From contig QEVV01000001.1 in assembly GCA_003228115.1 (NCBI GenBank), positions 62,001 through 126,000 of the forward strand: a stretch of 64,000 nt of DNA. Direction: 5' to 3'. This document shows, piece by piece, positions 1 to 8,032 of this stretch. Numbering within the stretch: the stretch's first letter is position 1; each line of letters starts with the position of its first letter. Below the pieces are notes generated by a model. It saw only the letters and a program-made list of their open reading frames with translations, was not told the origin of the DNA and ran no database searches. The translations under genes were made by a program, and so were the position numbers. The DNA is from Chloroflexota bacterium. Lineage in GTDB: Bacteria > Chloroflexota > Dehalococcoidia > Lucifugimonadales > SAR202-VII-2.

Positions 1-20
1 CACATCACAAAGGAACCCTG

Positions 21-1214
21 ATGTCAGACCAGTACCAGTCCTCCAACGTCTTCAACCCCCCTGACCGCCTTCTGTTGGGGCCTGGGCCCAGCAACGTCCA
101 TCCCAAGGTGATTCAGGCTATGACCGCACCTATGCTTGGGCATCTGGATCCTGATTTCGTCGCCATCATGGACGATGTCCAGAGAATGCTCCGGTTGGTG
201 TTCAAAACCAAGGAGGGCTTCACGCTTCCGGTATCCGGTACGGGTACCGCCGGCATGGAAGCAGCCCTGGTTAACCTTCTGGAGCCCGGGGATACCATCG
301 TCATTGCCGTCAACGGCTTCTTCGGTGGCAGGCTTGAAGACATTGCCACCCGCATAGGCGCCCGCGTCGAGCGAGTCGATTTCGAATGGGGTTCGGTAGT
401 TGACCCCCAGAAGGTACGCGAGGTTGTCCAACGACAGGACAGCGTAAAGATGGTGGGGGTTGTCCACGTTGAGACCTCAACGGGTGTGATTTCGCCGTTG
501 GAGGACATAGCGGCCATTGCCCACGAGAAGGATGCCCTACTGCTCGTGGATGCAGTGACATCTCTCGGTGGCTGCGATGTCGATATGGACAGTTGGGACC
601 TGGATGTGGTCTACAGTGGTACCCAGAAATGCCTCGGAGCACCCTCTGGGCTGGCTCCATTGGCCCTCAGCGGGCGGGCAATGGAAGCACTCCGAAAGCG
701 TAGCTCCAAGGTCCCTAGCTTCTACCTTGACGTTTCAATTCTCGACCAATACTGGAATGAAGGTGGCGGCCGGACCTACCACCACACCGCCCCTATCACC
801 ATGATCTACGCCCTGTGGCAGGCCTTGGACCTCCTGTTGCTGGAAGGCCTCGAAGAGCGCTTCGCCCGCCATCATCGGGTGGCCAGCGCGCTCCGAGCTG
901 GCTTGAGCGCCATTGGGCTGGAGCCAATTGTGAAGAGCAACTGGGCGCCTCCCTTGACTACCGTAGCCATTCCGGACGGCATCTCCGACACAGCCGTTCG
1001 AGGCCGAATGCTTCGGGAGCATGACATAGAGATCGGCGGGGGACTGGGAGTCTTCAAGGACAAAGCCTGGCGAATAGGGCTCATGGGCTACAATGCGGCT
1101 CCGGCCAACGCTCTGCGGGTACTGTCGGCATTGGAGCAAGCGCTAGCAGCGGAGGGTTACGAGGTAGCCAGAGGTCGAAGCCTGGAAGCGGCTCAAATGT
1201 CCTTGGCCAGCTAA
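21..1214 (+). CDS. PLP-dependent class V aminotransferase (alanine/serine--glyoxylate aminotransferase family)
   Basis: The 397-residue product has the normal family length. It carries GPGPSNVHP near residues 20-28, typical of alanine/serine-glyoxylate transaminases, VDAVTSLGG near 176-184 with the cofactor-binding Asp, and SGTQKCLG with Lys203 as the likely Schiff-base lysine. Family members move an amino group from Ala or Ser to glyoxylate in the cytosol, linking C2 and amino-acid metabolism. An AAAGGA ribosome site lies at 9-14. The donor amino acid cannot be told from sequence. No partner gene is adjacent; the next gene is a decayed regulator on the other strand. Confidence 0.9.
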   Translation: MSDQYQSSNVFNPPDRLLLGPGPSNVHPKVIQAMTAPMLGHLDPDFVAIMDDVQRMLRLVFKTKEGFTLPVSGTGTAGMEAALVNLLEPGDTIVIAVNGFFGGRLEDIATRIGARVERVDFEWGSVVDPQKVREVVQRQDSVKMVGVVHVETSTGVISPLEDIAAIAHEKDALLLVDAVTSLGGCDVDMDSWDLDVVYSGTQKCLGAPSGLAPLALSGRAMEALRKRSSKVPSFYLDVSILDQYWNEGGGRTYHHTAPITMIYALWQALDLLLLEGLEERFARHHRVASALRAGLSAIGLEPIVKSNWAPPLTTVAIPDGISDTAVRGRMLREHDIEIGGGLGVFKDKAWRIGLMGYNAAPANALRVLSALEQALAAEGYEVARGRSLEAAQMSLAS

Positions 1215-1541
1215 AGCGCCCAGGAGCCCAGGAGAACCAGCCGGGCGCAGTTGGTGCTCGGCCGCAGCTTGGGAATGAGCGCCTTCATCAAGTGGAATCC
1301 ATTCGTCGGCCCAGGCCTCTAACGCTTTCAAGGCGGGCCCCAAAGCGGCGCCTTTCTCGGTTAGTGCGTATTCCACCAAGACTGGCCTTTGAGCGTAGAC
1401 CTTACGTTCGACAATTCCCTCTTTCTCCATCTCCCCCAGCCTCGGCGACAACACGCGGCCGCTGAGGCCGCCCACATAGGAGGCAATGATGAGCACAGTA
1501 GGTTCCAAGGCCAGGTCCGTGGCCCAGATTATAGATAGCGT
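1143..1541 (-). pseudogene. Truncated HxlR-family winged-helix regulator
   Basis: Minus-strand translation gives LSGRVLSPRLGEMEKEGIV followed by a Tyr-rich wing and LTEKG, the recognition helix and wing of HxlR regulators. The frame stays open to 1541 and includes a degenerate W..DLALEP stretch resembling the end of the first helices, then meets a stop at 1542-1544. The first ~40 residues of a normal HxlR protein are missing. The only starts are weak (for example TTG at 1508), and the remnant overlaps the start of pirin on the opposite strand. I read it as a decayed regulator; a short expressed protein is less likely. Confidence 0.65.
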
Positions 1542-2382
1542 TCAAGCATTCGAAGGGGCTGGATTCTTGGTGCACCGCCCCTTCCCGACCCAGTTATTGA
1601 GCCAGGTTGACCCCTTTCTCCTGTTGGATGAAATGGGCCCCATGGACCTAGGCCCGGGTGAGGCGAAGGGCGCCCCAGACCACCCCCACAGGGGATTCGA
1701 GACCGTGACCTATGTCCTTGAAGGCTCCATGGAGCACAAGGACTCGGCCGGCAACTCCGGGAAGCTCAACCCCGGCGACGTGCAATGGATGACGGCGGGA
1801 GCGGGCGTTGTGCATTCCGAGATGCCCTCAGAGGAGCTGCTCCGTGACGGTGGCCGCATGCATGGCTTCCAGCTTTGGGTCAACCTCCCCAGCGTGGACA
1901 AGATGATGCGCCCACGCTACCAAGACGTGTCAGCGGCGACCATCCCACAGGCTCAAACGCTGGATGGCTCAGTTTGGGTCAGGGTCATCGCTGGAGAAGC
2001 GCTTGGGTCCAAGGCGGTCATCGACACTCGCACCCCCATCATGTATCTCCACTACATCCTCCAGCCAGGATCCGAAGTATTGCATCCGGTTCCCCCGGAC
2101 TACAACGCTTTCGCATACAGCGTTGAAGGCCAGGGATTGGTGGGAGATGACGGAGACCTGGTGCAGAGGGGCCAGATCGCTCTCTTCGCAGGAGATTCCG
2201 ATGTCGTCCGTCTGTCAGTGCCCAGTGAAGCGACAGAGCCCTGGAACCTATTGTTGTTGGCCGGCGTTCCGATTGGGGAGCCTGTTGTCCGTTACGGACC
2301 CTTCGCCATGAACACAGAGGCCGAAATCAGACAGGCCATTGAAGACTACCGAGCGGGACGCATGGGCGTCATCGACTTCTAA
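1489..2382 (+). CDS. Pirin family protein (bicupin)
   Basis: The 297-residue protein matches pirin from end to end: SVAQII, then GFLVHRPFPT, DPFLLLDEMGP and DHPHRGFET. The pirin iron site is complete, with His65, His67, His109 and Glu111 (H-P-H and H-S-E). Pirins are cytosolic Fe cupins; some oxidise quercetin, others act as redox-sensing cofactors. ATG codons occur at 1486 and 1489. AGGAGG at 1478-1483 is only 2 nt from the first and 5 nt from the second, so 1489 is preferred. That ribosome site lies inside the antisense HxlR remnant. It ends before a bidirectional terminator at 2406-2439. Confidence 0.92.
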   Translation: MSTVGSKARSVAQIIDSVQAFEGAGFLVHRPFPTQLLSQVDPFLLLDEMGPMDLGPGEAKGAPDHPHRGFETVTYVLEGSMEHKDSAGNSGKLNPGDVQWMTAGAGVVHSEMPSEELLRDGGRMHGFQLWVNLPSVDKMMRPRYQDVSAATIPQAQTLDGSVWVRVIAGEALGSKAVIDTRTPIMYLHYILQPGSEVLHPVPPDYNAFAYSVEGQGLVGDDGDLVQRGQIALFAGDSDVVRLSVPSEATEPWNLLLLAGVPIGEPVVRYGPFAMNTEAEIRQAIEDYRAGRMGVIDF

Positions 2383-2405
2383 CAGTCCAATTGACGCCCG
2401 GCGGA

Positions 2406-2439
2406 AAAGAGAAGGGAGCCATATGGCTCCCTTCTCTTT
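2406..2439. terminator. Bidirectional intrinsic terminator
   Basis: AAAGAGAAGGGAGCC (2406-2420) pairs perfectly with 2425-2439 around an ATAT loop. The stem is 15 bp, with A and T tracts on opposite sides, between the convergent pirin and flippase-like genes. Confidence 0.85.
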
Positions 2440-2443
2440 CGTT

Positions 2444-3418
2444 TCACATGCTGTCGTTCACGGGTGGCGGACGGCGTTGAGCAGAACGGAGGTCACGGAA
2501 GACGAATGGCAGCATTGCCAGCCCAACTACAATCGCGAACCATAATGTGGCCCCCCGCACCAACACAGTGGCTGTGGTGGCCAATGAACCCGACGCAGAG
2601 GCGGCAACCAACAACCCGACCATGACTGCTTCAGTCGAGCCAAGGCCTCCAGGGAGCAAGCTGATAGCCCCCGCCAGTGTGGCAAGCGCGTACAGAGCCA
2701 CGGCTTGGTAGATCGGCAAATCCACCCCTAGAGCGTTAAGAATGAGCCAGAGAGAAAACCCCTCCAGAAACCAGGCCGCAATGCTGAGCGGAATGGCTAC
2801 CGCCAGTACCTTAGGAGACGCCAATGTCCCAAGGGCATCGTAGCCGACGGCCATCCGGGACAGCCGCGGGTGGCGCAATAAGCCCATCACCCGGTGCCTG
2901 ACTGCAGGCACCAACAGGACCACAACCAATACCAGCGCCCCAAACCCTACCATTCCTCCCAGAAGCGGAGGGGCCCAAACCGCCATCGTGACCGCCCCCA
3001 GGGCAAGCAGGAGCACCGCCCCCAGGTCAAGGAGACGCTCCCACAAGACAGCAGCAGCTGTCCTTGGCACGGGAACCGACGAGAGGCCGTTCAACCACAC
3101 GGCCTTGAGAAACTCGCCAATCTTGCCGGGGCTGGCCGACATTGACAGGCCCGCGACAAAGACTCTCACCAGCACGGGTATCCGCACCTGGGGTTCCAGG
3201 ACGCGGAGATAGATGACCCAGCGCAAGGCCCGCAGCACATAGTTGCCAAAAGAGAGAGCCAATATTGCTGGTACAAGGGAAACAGGAAAATCAGTGATGT
3301 GCTCCGAAAAGCTCCTAGCCCCGGCGATAACCACGAGGACAGCAAAAATAATGCTGCCCACAAGGCTGGGGAGCAGCACATGCTTATACAGGTTGATATG
3401 AGGGAATCCGCGGGTCAC
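2444..3418 (-). CDS. Flippase-like / lysylphosphatidylglycerol synthase-TM-domain (UPF0104) membrane protein
   Basis: This polytopic protein (324 residues from the GTG at 3418; the frame stays open to 3505) has about eight hydrophobic segments. The family hallmarks RALRWVIYLRVL, GLSMSASPGKIGEFLKAVWL and LLPGGLGSTEAVM are present. UPF0104 proteins are inner-membrane proteins related to the MprF flippase domain and to glycosyltransferase-associated transporters. The longer start would overlap the upstream LLM gene by 34 bp, so the shorter start is favoured, though no strong ribosome site decides it. Substrate unknown; no catalytic synthase domain is attached. Confidence 0.8.
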   Translation of the reverse strand: MTRGFPHINLYKHVLLPSLVGSIIFAVLVVIAGARSFSEHITDFPVSLVPAILALSFGNYVLRALRWVIYLRVLEPQVRIPVLVRVFVAGLSMSASPGKIGEFLKAVWLNGLSSVPVPRTAAAVLWERLLDLGAVLLLALGAVTMAVWAPPLLGGMVGFGALVLVVVLLVPAVRHRVMGLLRHPRLSRMAVGYDALGTLASPKVLAVAIPLSIAAWFLEGFSLWLILNALGVDLPIYQAVALYALATLAGAISLLPGGLGSTEAVMVGLLVAASASGSLATTATVLVRGATLWFAIVVGLAMLPFVFRDLRSAQRRPPPVNDSM

Positions 3419-3471
3419 GTTAAATCCGGCAGGGACTATGGCAGGGGTGGCCTTCAAGCCACCAGCAAGGA

Positions 3472-4491
3472 TCAGGCATTGAAGCTGCGCTCCAGCGTCC
3501 GCCAAAAATCGTCCTGAACCCCTGGCTTGAAATCGACGTAGAGGGTAATTCTGTTAAAAAGGCCGTTGTACTTCTCAGTGAGGAGCGGTCCAATCTCGTC
3601 CCAGGCCCCTTGGACGGCTATGGCCCGCTCCATCTCCTCGGGCACAAGCGCTTCCATTTCCTGCCAGCGCTGCTCGCGAGCGAGCTTGCTAAGCTGTTGC
3701 CCAACCTCGCCCCACCCGTCCGGCTCCAACACCGCCGGCCTATAGGTGGGTGTAGAAGCATAGAATGCTATTTGCTGTCTCACCTTCCGGCGGCTATCAG
3801 CCATCTCTTCTGCATTGCGTCCCGTAATAACGAAAGCCATGCTGGTCAATTCAACTTGGCTTGCCTCTCGGCCCGCCCGGCTAGCGCCCTCTTGTATATG
3901 CGGCAAGACGAACTCTCGAATGTATCGCGTTGTATGCATCGGATGCACATGCACCCCGTCTGCGATCTCCCCGGCTACCCGCAGCATGTCCTTGTTAACC
4001 GCCGCCAGATAGATGGGAATACTCGGATGTTCGATGGGTCCAGGTGAGAACCAGGGCGTCATGAGACTTAGGTTATAGGAATTGCTCTCATAGCTCAGAC
4101 GGCCGCCATCTTGCCAGCAGGCCCAAATCGCTCTTACAGCGCCGATATAGTCCCTCATTCTGGAAGCCGCCGGCGACCACTCCGTGCTAAATCGTCGCAC
4201 GATGTGAGCGCGAACTTGCGGCCCCAACCCTAAGGTGAACCGCCCGTTGGTGAGGCTTTGCAGGTCCCAGGCGCTATTGGCCGTCAGCATGGGACTTCGA
4301 GGGAAGGCCAAGGCAATGGCGGTCCCAACGCTCAGCCTCTCGGTTTCAGCGCCGGCAAGGCTTGCCAGCACAAAAGGATCGTGGGAAGTCTCGCTGGCCC
4401 AGAAGGTGTCGAAACCCATTTCCTCAGCGGCCTTCGCAGCTGCCGGCACCTCTCTCGGCGAATCCACCCAAGCTTTAACGTCGAGCTTCAC
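3472..4491 (-). CDS. LLM-class (probably F420-dependent) flavin oxidoreductase
   Basis: The 339-residue protein begins VKLDVKAW and contains EEMGFDTFWASETSHDPF, SVGTAIALAFPRSPM and the LGLGPQV loop, all typical of bacterial luciferase-like TIM-barrel enzymes that use F420 or FMN. An upstream extension to 4584 is open but low-complexity. The GTG at 4491 follows GGAAGGAG by about 4 nt and begins the conserved barrel, so I chose it. Such genes are multiplied in actinobacteria and in some Chloroflexota and typically oxidise alcohols or reduce enones. Substrate unknown. The next gene downstream on this strand is the flippase-like protein. Confidence 0.87.
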   Translation of the reverse strand: MKLDVKAWVDSPREVPAAAKAAEEMGFDTFWASETSHDPFVLASLAGAETERLSVGTAIALAFPRSPMLTANSAWDLQSLTNGRFTLGLGPQVRAHIVRRFSTEWSPAASRMRDYIGAVRAIWACWQDGGRLSYESNSYNLSLMTPWFSPGPIEHPSIPIYLAAVNKDMLRVAGEIADGVHVHPMHTTRYIREFVLPHIQEGASRAGREASQVELTSMAFVITGRNAEEMADSRRKVRQQIAFYASTPTYRPAVLEPDGWGEVGQQLSKLAREQRWQEMEALVPEEMERAIAVQGAWDEIGPLLTEKYNGLFNRITLYVDFKPGVQDDFWRTLERSFNA

Positions 4492-4593
4492 GCAACTCCT
4501 TCCCTCACAAACTCTCAAGACCTGCGGGCCGCACCATGATACCCTACGCCGAGGCCCGCAGGCTGGGAGCGGGTGGGTCTCCAACTAGTTCCC

Positions 4594-4626
4594 TTTGTCG
4601 TGCTAGAGCGAAACGAAGGACACTGT
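4594..4626. repeat. Dispersed GAGCGAAGCGAAGG-type repeat, copy 1
   Basis: TGTCGTGCTAGAGCGAAACG and the following bases match the copy at 24941-24976 at all but about four of 31 positions. It resembles the widespread small repeat of the TCATTCTGAGCGNAGCGAAGAA type. It lies between divergent LLM and trkH genes. Confidence 0.6.
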
Positions 4627-4720
4627 AAGACAATTTGAGCCCTTGCTTGAACTAGCGCCACAAGGACCCTATGTGTAGTCAAGGGCAGCCTCAAGAATCC
4701 AAGCCCTCCCCTGAAAACAT

Positions 4721-6154
4721 ATGAGCCTTGCTCGATACGCTTCCCCCCTGAACTACCTTGCGGTGGTCACCCACATGGGCCTCGTGCTCAGGCTGCTGGG
4801 GCTCCTGTTTGTGCCGTCGGTCGTGGTCGCACTAGCCTTCGGAGAGTTCGAACGGGCCGGACTATTCGCCGCCCTGGCGCTTGGGGTCTTCGCTATCGGC
4901 TGGCTTGCCTCTCTGGCGAACCGCCCTGCCCTTGAGGTGCGGGAGGCTCTTGTTGTTACGGCGCTGGCCTACCTTGCCTTCTCTCTGGCTGGCGGGCTGG
5001 CCCATCTGCCAGAGGCCCCTCTGATTGATGGATTTTTTGAATCGATGTCCGGCTTCACAACGACCGGCCTATCCACCCTTGACCCCGCCCTTCTTCCCAA
5101 GAGCCTTCTCTTCTTCCGCGCCTCGACACAATGGGTTGGCGGTGCGGGGATTATTGTCATTGCGTTGGTGGTCCTCTTCGGACCAGGCAGGGCTCCGTTC
5201 AAACTCTACGCCGCGGAGTTCGGCGGGGAGAACCTTGTCGGGAGCGTCGTAGCCACGGCAAGGGTGGTGATCAAGGTCTACCTGGGCCTAACAGCCCTTG
5301 GTTACGTCGTCTTCCTCGCGGTTGGCATGGCCCCGTTCGACGCCCTCCTGAACATCATGACCACGGTTTCTACGGGAGGCTTTTCACCCTTCACCGACAG
5401 CGTCGGCCACTACCAAGGTATTCGCTTCCATGTCGCCTTCATGGTGTTCATGATCCTGGGCGCGGTGAGCTTCCCTCTCTACTACCTGGCCCTCCGCGAG
5501 GGGCCCCGCCGCTTTCTTGCAGACATCCAGTTGCGCTGGCTCCTAGCCATTGTCGTCCTGGCAGGCGTCGCGATGTTCGGCATCTTAGGATGGGGCGTTT
5601 CCGCAGCTCTTCCTGCCTTCTTCCAAGCGACATCCGCTGCCTCAGGCACCGGTTTCTCCACTGTGGACATATCTTCGCTTCCCGAGACAATGCGCTTGGC
5701 GATGATTCCTCTCATGCTCATCGGAGGTTCCGTAGGCTCGACCGCAGGAGGGATCAAGCTTCTACGCTTTATCATCCTGGCCAAGCTGGGGACCTGGATG
5801 GTGACCAGAGCACTTCTGCCCCAGGAAGCCCAAGTCCCCGTCAAGTATGGAAACGACACCGTCTCTGACGGAGAACTGAAGGAAATGTTTGCCTTCGTCG
5901 CCCTGTTCGCGGCAATCTTCTTCGGTTCGGCGATGTTGCTGGCATTGGCTGGCTTCCCCGTCCTTGACGCGCTATTTGAGAGCGCCTCAGCAGCCGGGAC
6001 AGTGGGGCTCTCCACTGGCATAACGTCCCCTGACCTGTCTTCCTGGGCTAAACTTGTGTTGAGCTTCCAGATGTGGGCCGGACGCCTAGAAGTTCTGGCC
6101 GTCTTGGTCTTCCTCTATCCAGGAACATGGAAGTGGGCTAGGAGGAGAGGATGA
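4721..6154 (+). CDS. trkH: TrkH/KtrB-family potassium uptake channel subunit
   Basis: The 477-residue integral membrane protein shows repeated membrane-pore-membrane units. Selectivity-filter-like loops occur at SGFTTTGLST, TTVSTGGFSP, ATSAASGTGFST and SAAGTVGLST. GGSVGSTAGGIKLLR, just after the third pore, is the family intramembrane-loop signature. The protein imports K+ (or Na+) under control of the cytosolic NAD(H)/ATP-binding partner encoded next. The downstream trkA gene overlaps by an ATGA, so the two are translationally coupled. Confidence 0.95.
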   Translation: MSLARYASPLNYLAVVTHMGLVLRLLGLLFVPSVVVALAFGEFERAGLFAALALGVFAIGWLASLANRPALEVREALVVTALAYLAFSLAGGLAHLPEAPLIDGFFESMSGFTTTGLSTLDPALLPKSLLFFRASTQWVGGAGIIVIALVVLFGPGRAPFKLYAAEFGGENLVGSVVATARVVIKVYLGLTALGYVVFLAVGMAPFDALLNIMTTVSTGGFSPFTDSVGHYQGIRFHVAFMVFMILGAVSFPLYYLALREGPRRFLADIQLRWLLAIVVLAGVAMFGILGWGVSAALPAFFQATSAASGTGFSTVDISSLPETMRLAMIPLMLIGGSVGSTAGGIKLLRFIILAKLGTWMVTRALLPQEAQVPVKYGNDTVSDGELKEMFAFVALFAAIFFGSAMLLALAGFPVLDALFESASAAGTVGLSTGITSPDLSSWAKLVLSFQMWAGRLEVLAVLVFLYPGTWKWARRRG

Positions 6155-6798
6155 GAATCGTCATAGTGGGCGCGGGAGACGTAGGCACTGATCTGGCAGA
6201 ACACCTCGGCCGCAGGCGGGGCAATGAACTGGTCATCGTAGATATAGACGAGAAGGTGTGTGAGCACCTGGCCGCAGAACTAGACGCCCTTGTCTTGCAC
6301 GGTGACGGAGCCAGCCCGGAAATCCTCCGAAAAGCACAGCTGCAAGAAGCCGACGCCTTGGTGGCGGCTACCGGATCCGATGCGATCAACACCGTTGTTG
6401 CAATGCTGGGACACAACATTGGCGTAAAAACGATCATTGTTAAGCTCAACGAACCCTGGCTGCGAGCAGCCTGCGCCGAGATTGGTGTTACCGCCATCGT
6501 CACCCCCAAGATATCTGCTGCAGCCCAGATGCTTGCCACTCTGTACGGCTTCCATCGGCTGGACCTATCCATGGTGGTGCATGGCGGCATGCAGTTCCTC
6601 GAGATAGCAGTGAAGACCCACGCGGGAGATAAGCTAAAGGATGTCAAACTGCCCTCTGGCGCGCTGGCGGTAGGCGTGCAGCGGGGTCCAGAAATGTTGT
6701 TTCCGCGTCCCGACCTAGAGTTCCAGGAGGGGGACGGCTTGCTGTTGCTAGCTGAGGATGATGACGCGGCTGATAGGATCCGTAAGGAACTAGGTTGA
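6151..6798 (+). CDS. trkA: TrkA/KtrA-type RCK regulatory subunit
   Basis: The 215-residue protein starts MRIVIVGAGDVGTDLAEHL, the Rossmann GxGxxG of RCK-N domains, with an acidic VDID at the end of strand two. The RCK-C ligand-binding half covers about residues 140-215. At about half the length of E. coli TrkA it is a single-RCK, KtrA-like form that would assemble as a ring on the TrkH dimer. The start overlaps the trkH stop by 4 nt, and a strong terminator begins at the stop codon. Confidence 0.94.
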   Translation: MRIVIVGAGDVGTDLAEHLGRRRGNELVIVDIDEKVCEHLAAELDALVLHGDGASPEILRKAQLQEADALVAATGSDAINTVVAMLGHNIGVKTIIVKLNEPWLRAACAEIGVTAIVTPKISAAAQMLATLYGFHRLDLSMVVHGGMQFLEIAVKTHAGDKLKDVKLPSGALAVGVQRGPEMLFPRPDLEFQEGDGLLLLAEDDDAADRIRKELG

Positions 6799-6829
6799 AC
6801 GATTAACCCGCCATCGTTCAACCTTTTTT
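6792..6829 (+). terminator. Intrinsic terminator after trkHA
   Basis: AGGTTGAACGAT (6792-6803) pairs perfectly with 6813-6824, followed by six T residues. The left arm contains the trkA stop codon, so the operon ends here. Confidence 0.93.
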
Positions 6830-6897
6830 GCGGTGGGGATGGCGGGAGAAAGGTAAATTCCAGGGGACCTTATGGAACTACCAGCAAGACCACCAGC

Positions 6898-6927
6898 TTG
6901 GCCGCCAAGCCAAAAATATGGTATAAT
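6898..6927 (+). promoter_or_regulatory. Sigma-70-like promoter
   Basis: TTGGCC (6898-6903), an 18-bp spacer and a consensus TATAAT (6922-6927) lie 35 bp before the GTG start of the glutamine-amidotransferase-like gene, in AT-rich sequence that stands out from its surroundings. Confidence 0.6.
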
Positions 6928-6962
6928 TAAACGGAGCAACCCCCCCTTAAGCGAGGCCAGCC

Positions 6963-7700
6963 GTGCCCTTAGTTGGCGTCACGGCATCCACTGAACTTGA
7001 AGCCCGCCCCTATGCGGCCTCGGTCGAAAAACGGGGCGCAACGGTGCGACTCCTTCTACCAAGCCTCACTGAGTCCCCAACGGCGGTTTTAGACGAGATC
7101 GATGGCCTCATGGTAACGGGTGGAGAGGATATTGATCCCGCCCTTTACGGAGAGGAGAGTGGTTCCGCTGTAGGCTTTCCATCACTGCCTGAGCGAGACG
7201 CCCTTGAGGCCTCTCTAATCAAGGAAGCGATCCACCGTAACATGCCGATACTTTGCATCTGCAGGGGTATGCAGATGCTGAACGTGGCCTTGGGTGGCCG
7301 TTTGATCCAAGACCTGCCCAACCACCAACGAGTGCGTGACGATGACGGTGAGTGGAAGTCAACAAGACACTCCATATATCTGTCGCCAGGTAGCAAACTG
7401 GCCGCCACGATTGGGGCCGGCGGGTTTTTCAAGGTCAATAGCCTGCACCATCAAGGTTTTCGCGACGCCCATAAAAGCCCACAACTCCTGACAACCGCCT
7501 ATGCCCTGGATGATGGGCTCATTGAGGGCGTGGAGTTGCCTGGGCAAACGTGGGTCATCGGTGTTCAGTGGCATCCGGAGTTGGAGAAGGAGTCTTCTCC
7601 CAGCTTCGGCCTCATGTTCGACTCATTGGTCGAGCGCTCGGGGGGGTATGGGGCCGCCAAGTCCTCATTCCATTCTCTGGGGGGCAATGGCTCATCATGA
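6963..7700 (+). CDS. Gamma-glutamyl-gamma-aminobutyrate hydrolase family (peptidase C26, class I glutamine amidotransferase-like)
   Basis: The 245-residue protein has DGLMVTGGEDIDPALYGEE near residue 45, the nucleophile elbow ILCICRGMQMLNVALGG and GVQWHPELE carrying the catalytic His-Glu. This Cys-His-Glu triad is typical of PuuD-like enzymes that cleave gamma-glutamyl bonds, as in putrescine catabolism. The start is GTG at 6963, downstream of a good promoter. No other puu genes are near, so the substrate is open. The stop overlaps the start of a small membrane-protein gene (ATGA). Confidence 0.88.
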   Translation: MPLVGVTASTELEARPYAASVEKRGATVRLLLPSLTESPTAVLDEIDGLMVTGGEDIDPALYGEESGSAVGFPSLPERDALEASLIKEAIHRNMPILCICRGMQMLNVALGGRLIQDLPNHQRVRDDDGEWKSTRHSIYLSPGSKLAATIGAGGFFKVNSLHHQGFRDAHKSPQLLTTAYALDDGLIEGVELPGQTWVIGVQWHPELEKESSPSFGLMFDSLVERSGGYGAAKSSFHSLGGNGSS

Positions 7701-7966
7701 ACAAAGAATATCAGTCCCGGTCTTTCACTCTGCGAAGGCCCGGGGGAAGACTGGAACTCTGGCTTCTTGGCATCGCCTCCATGCTGATCCTGGTTCCCGG
7801 GGCAGTTCTTTTTCTATTGGTCGGTCTGCGCGCCTTGACCGGTAATGCCTTCGTAGACTCAATGGTGGGCGCCCTCGCTTTGGGGTGGCTCCTTTGTTGG
7901 GCGATGGCTGGCGGTCTGGTGTTCGCAGCTATTTTCGTGTTCGTTCGCCGAAAACTGGCAGGGTAG
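7697..7966 (+). CDS. Small two-TM membrane protein, unknown function
   Basis: The 89-residue product begins MNKEYQSRSFTLRRPGG, has two hydrophobic helices (about residues 22-43 and 54-82) and ends in basic RRKLAG. Its ATG overlaps the stop of the preceding hydrolase by 4 nt, which argues for a real coupled gene. I do not recognise the family. A longer open frame upstream to 7550 lies inside the hydrolase in another frame and is not credible. Confidence 0.65.
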   Translation: MNKEYQSRSFTLRRPGGRLELWLLGIASMLILVPGAVLFLLVGLRALTGNAFVDSMVGALALGWLLCWAMAGGLVFAAIFVFVRRKLAG

Positions 7967-8032
7967 CTTGTCACCCATGAATATGTGGCGCCTCGATGAG
8001 GCCCGCGTCAATCCTGACACTGAGGGATCTGA

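Noticed and set aside
4721..6154. Large open frames in other phases of trkH and gyrA
   Set aside because: They are shadows caused by high G+C; the main frames carry full conserved domains.
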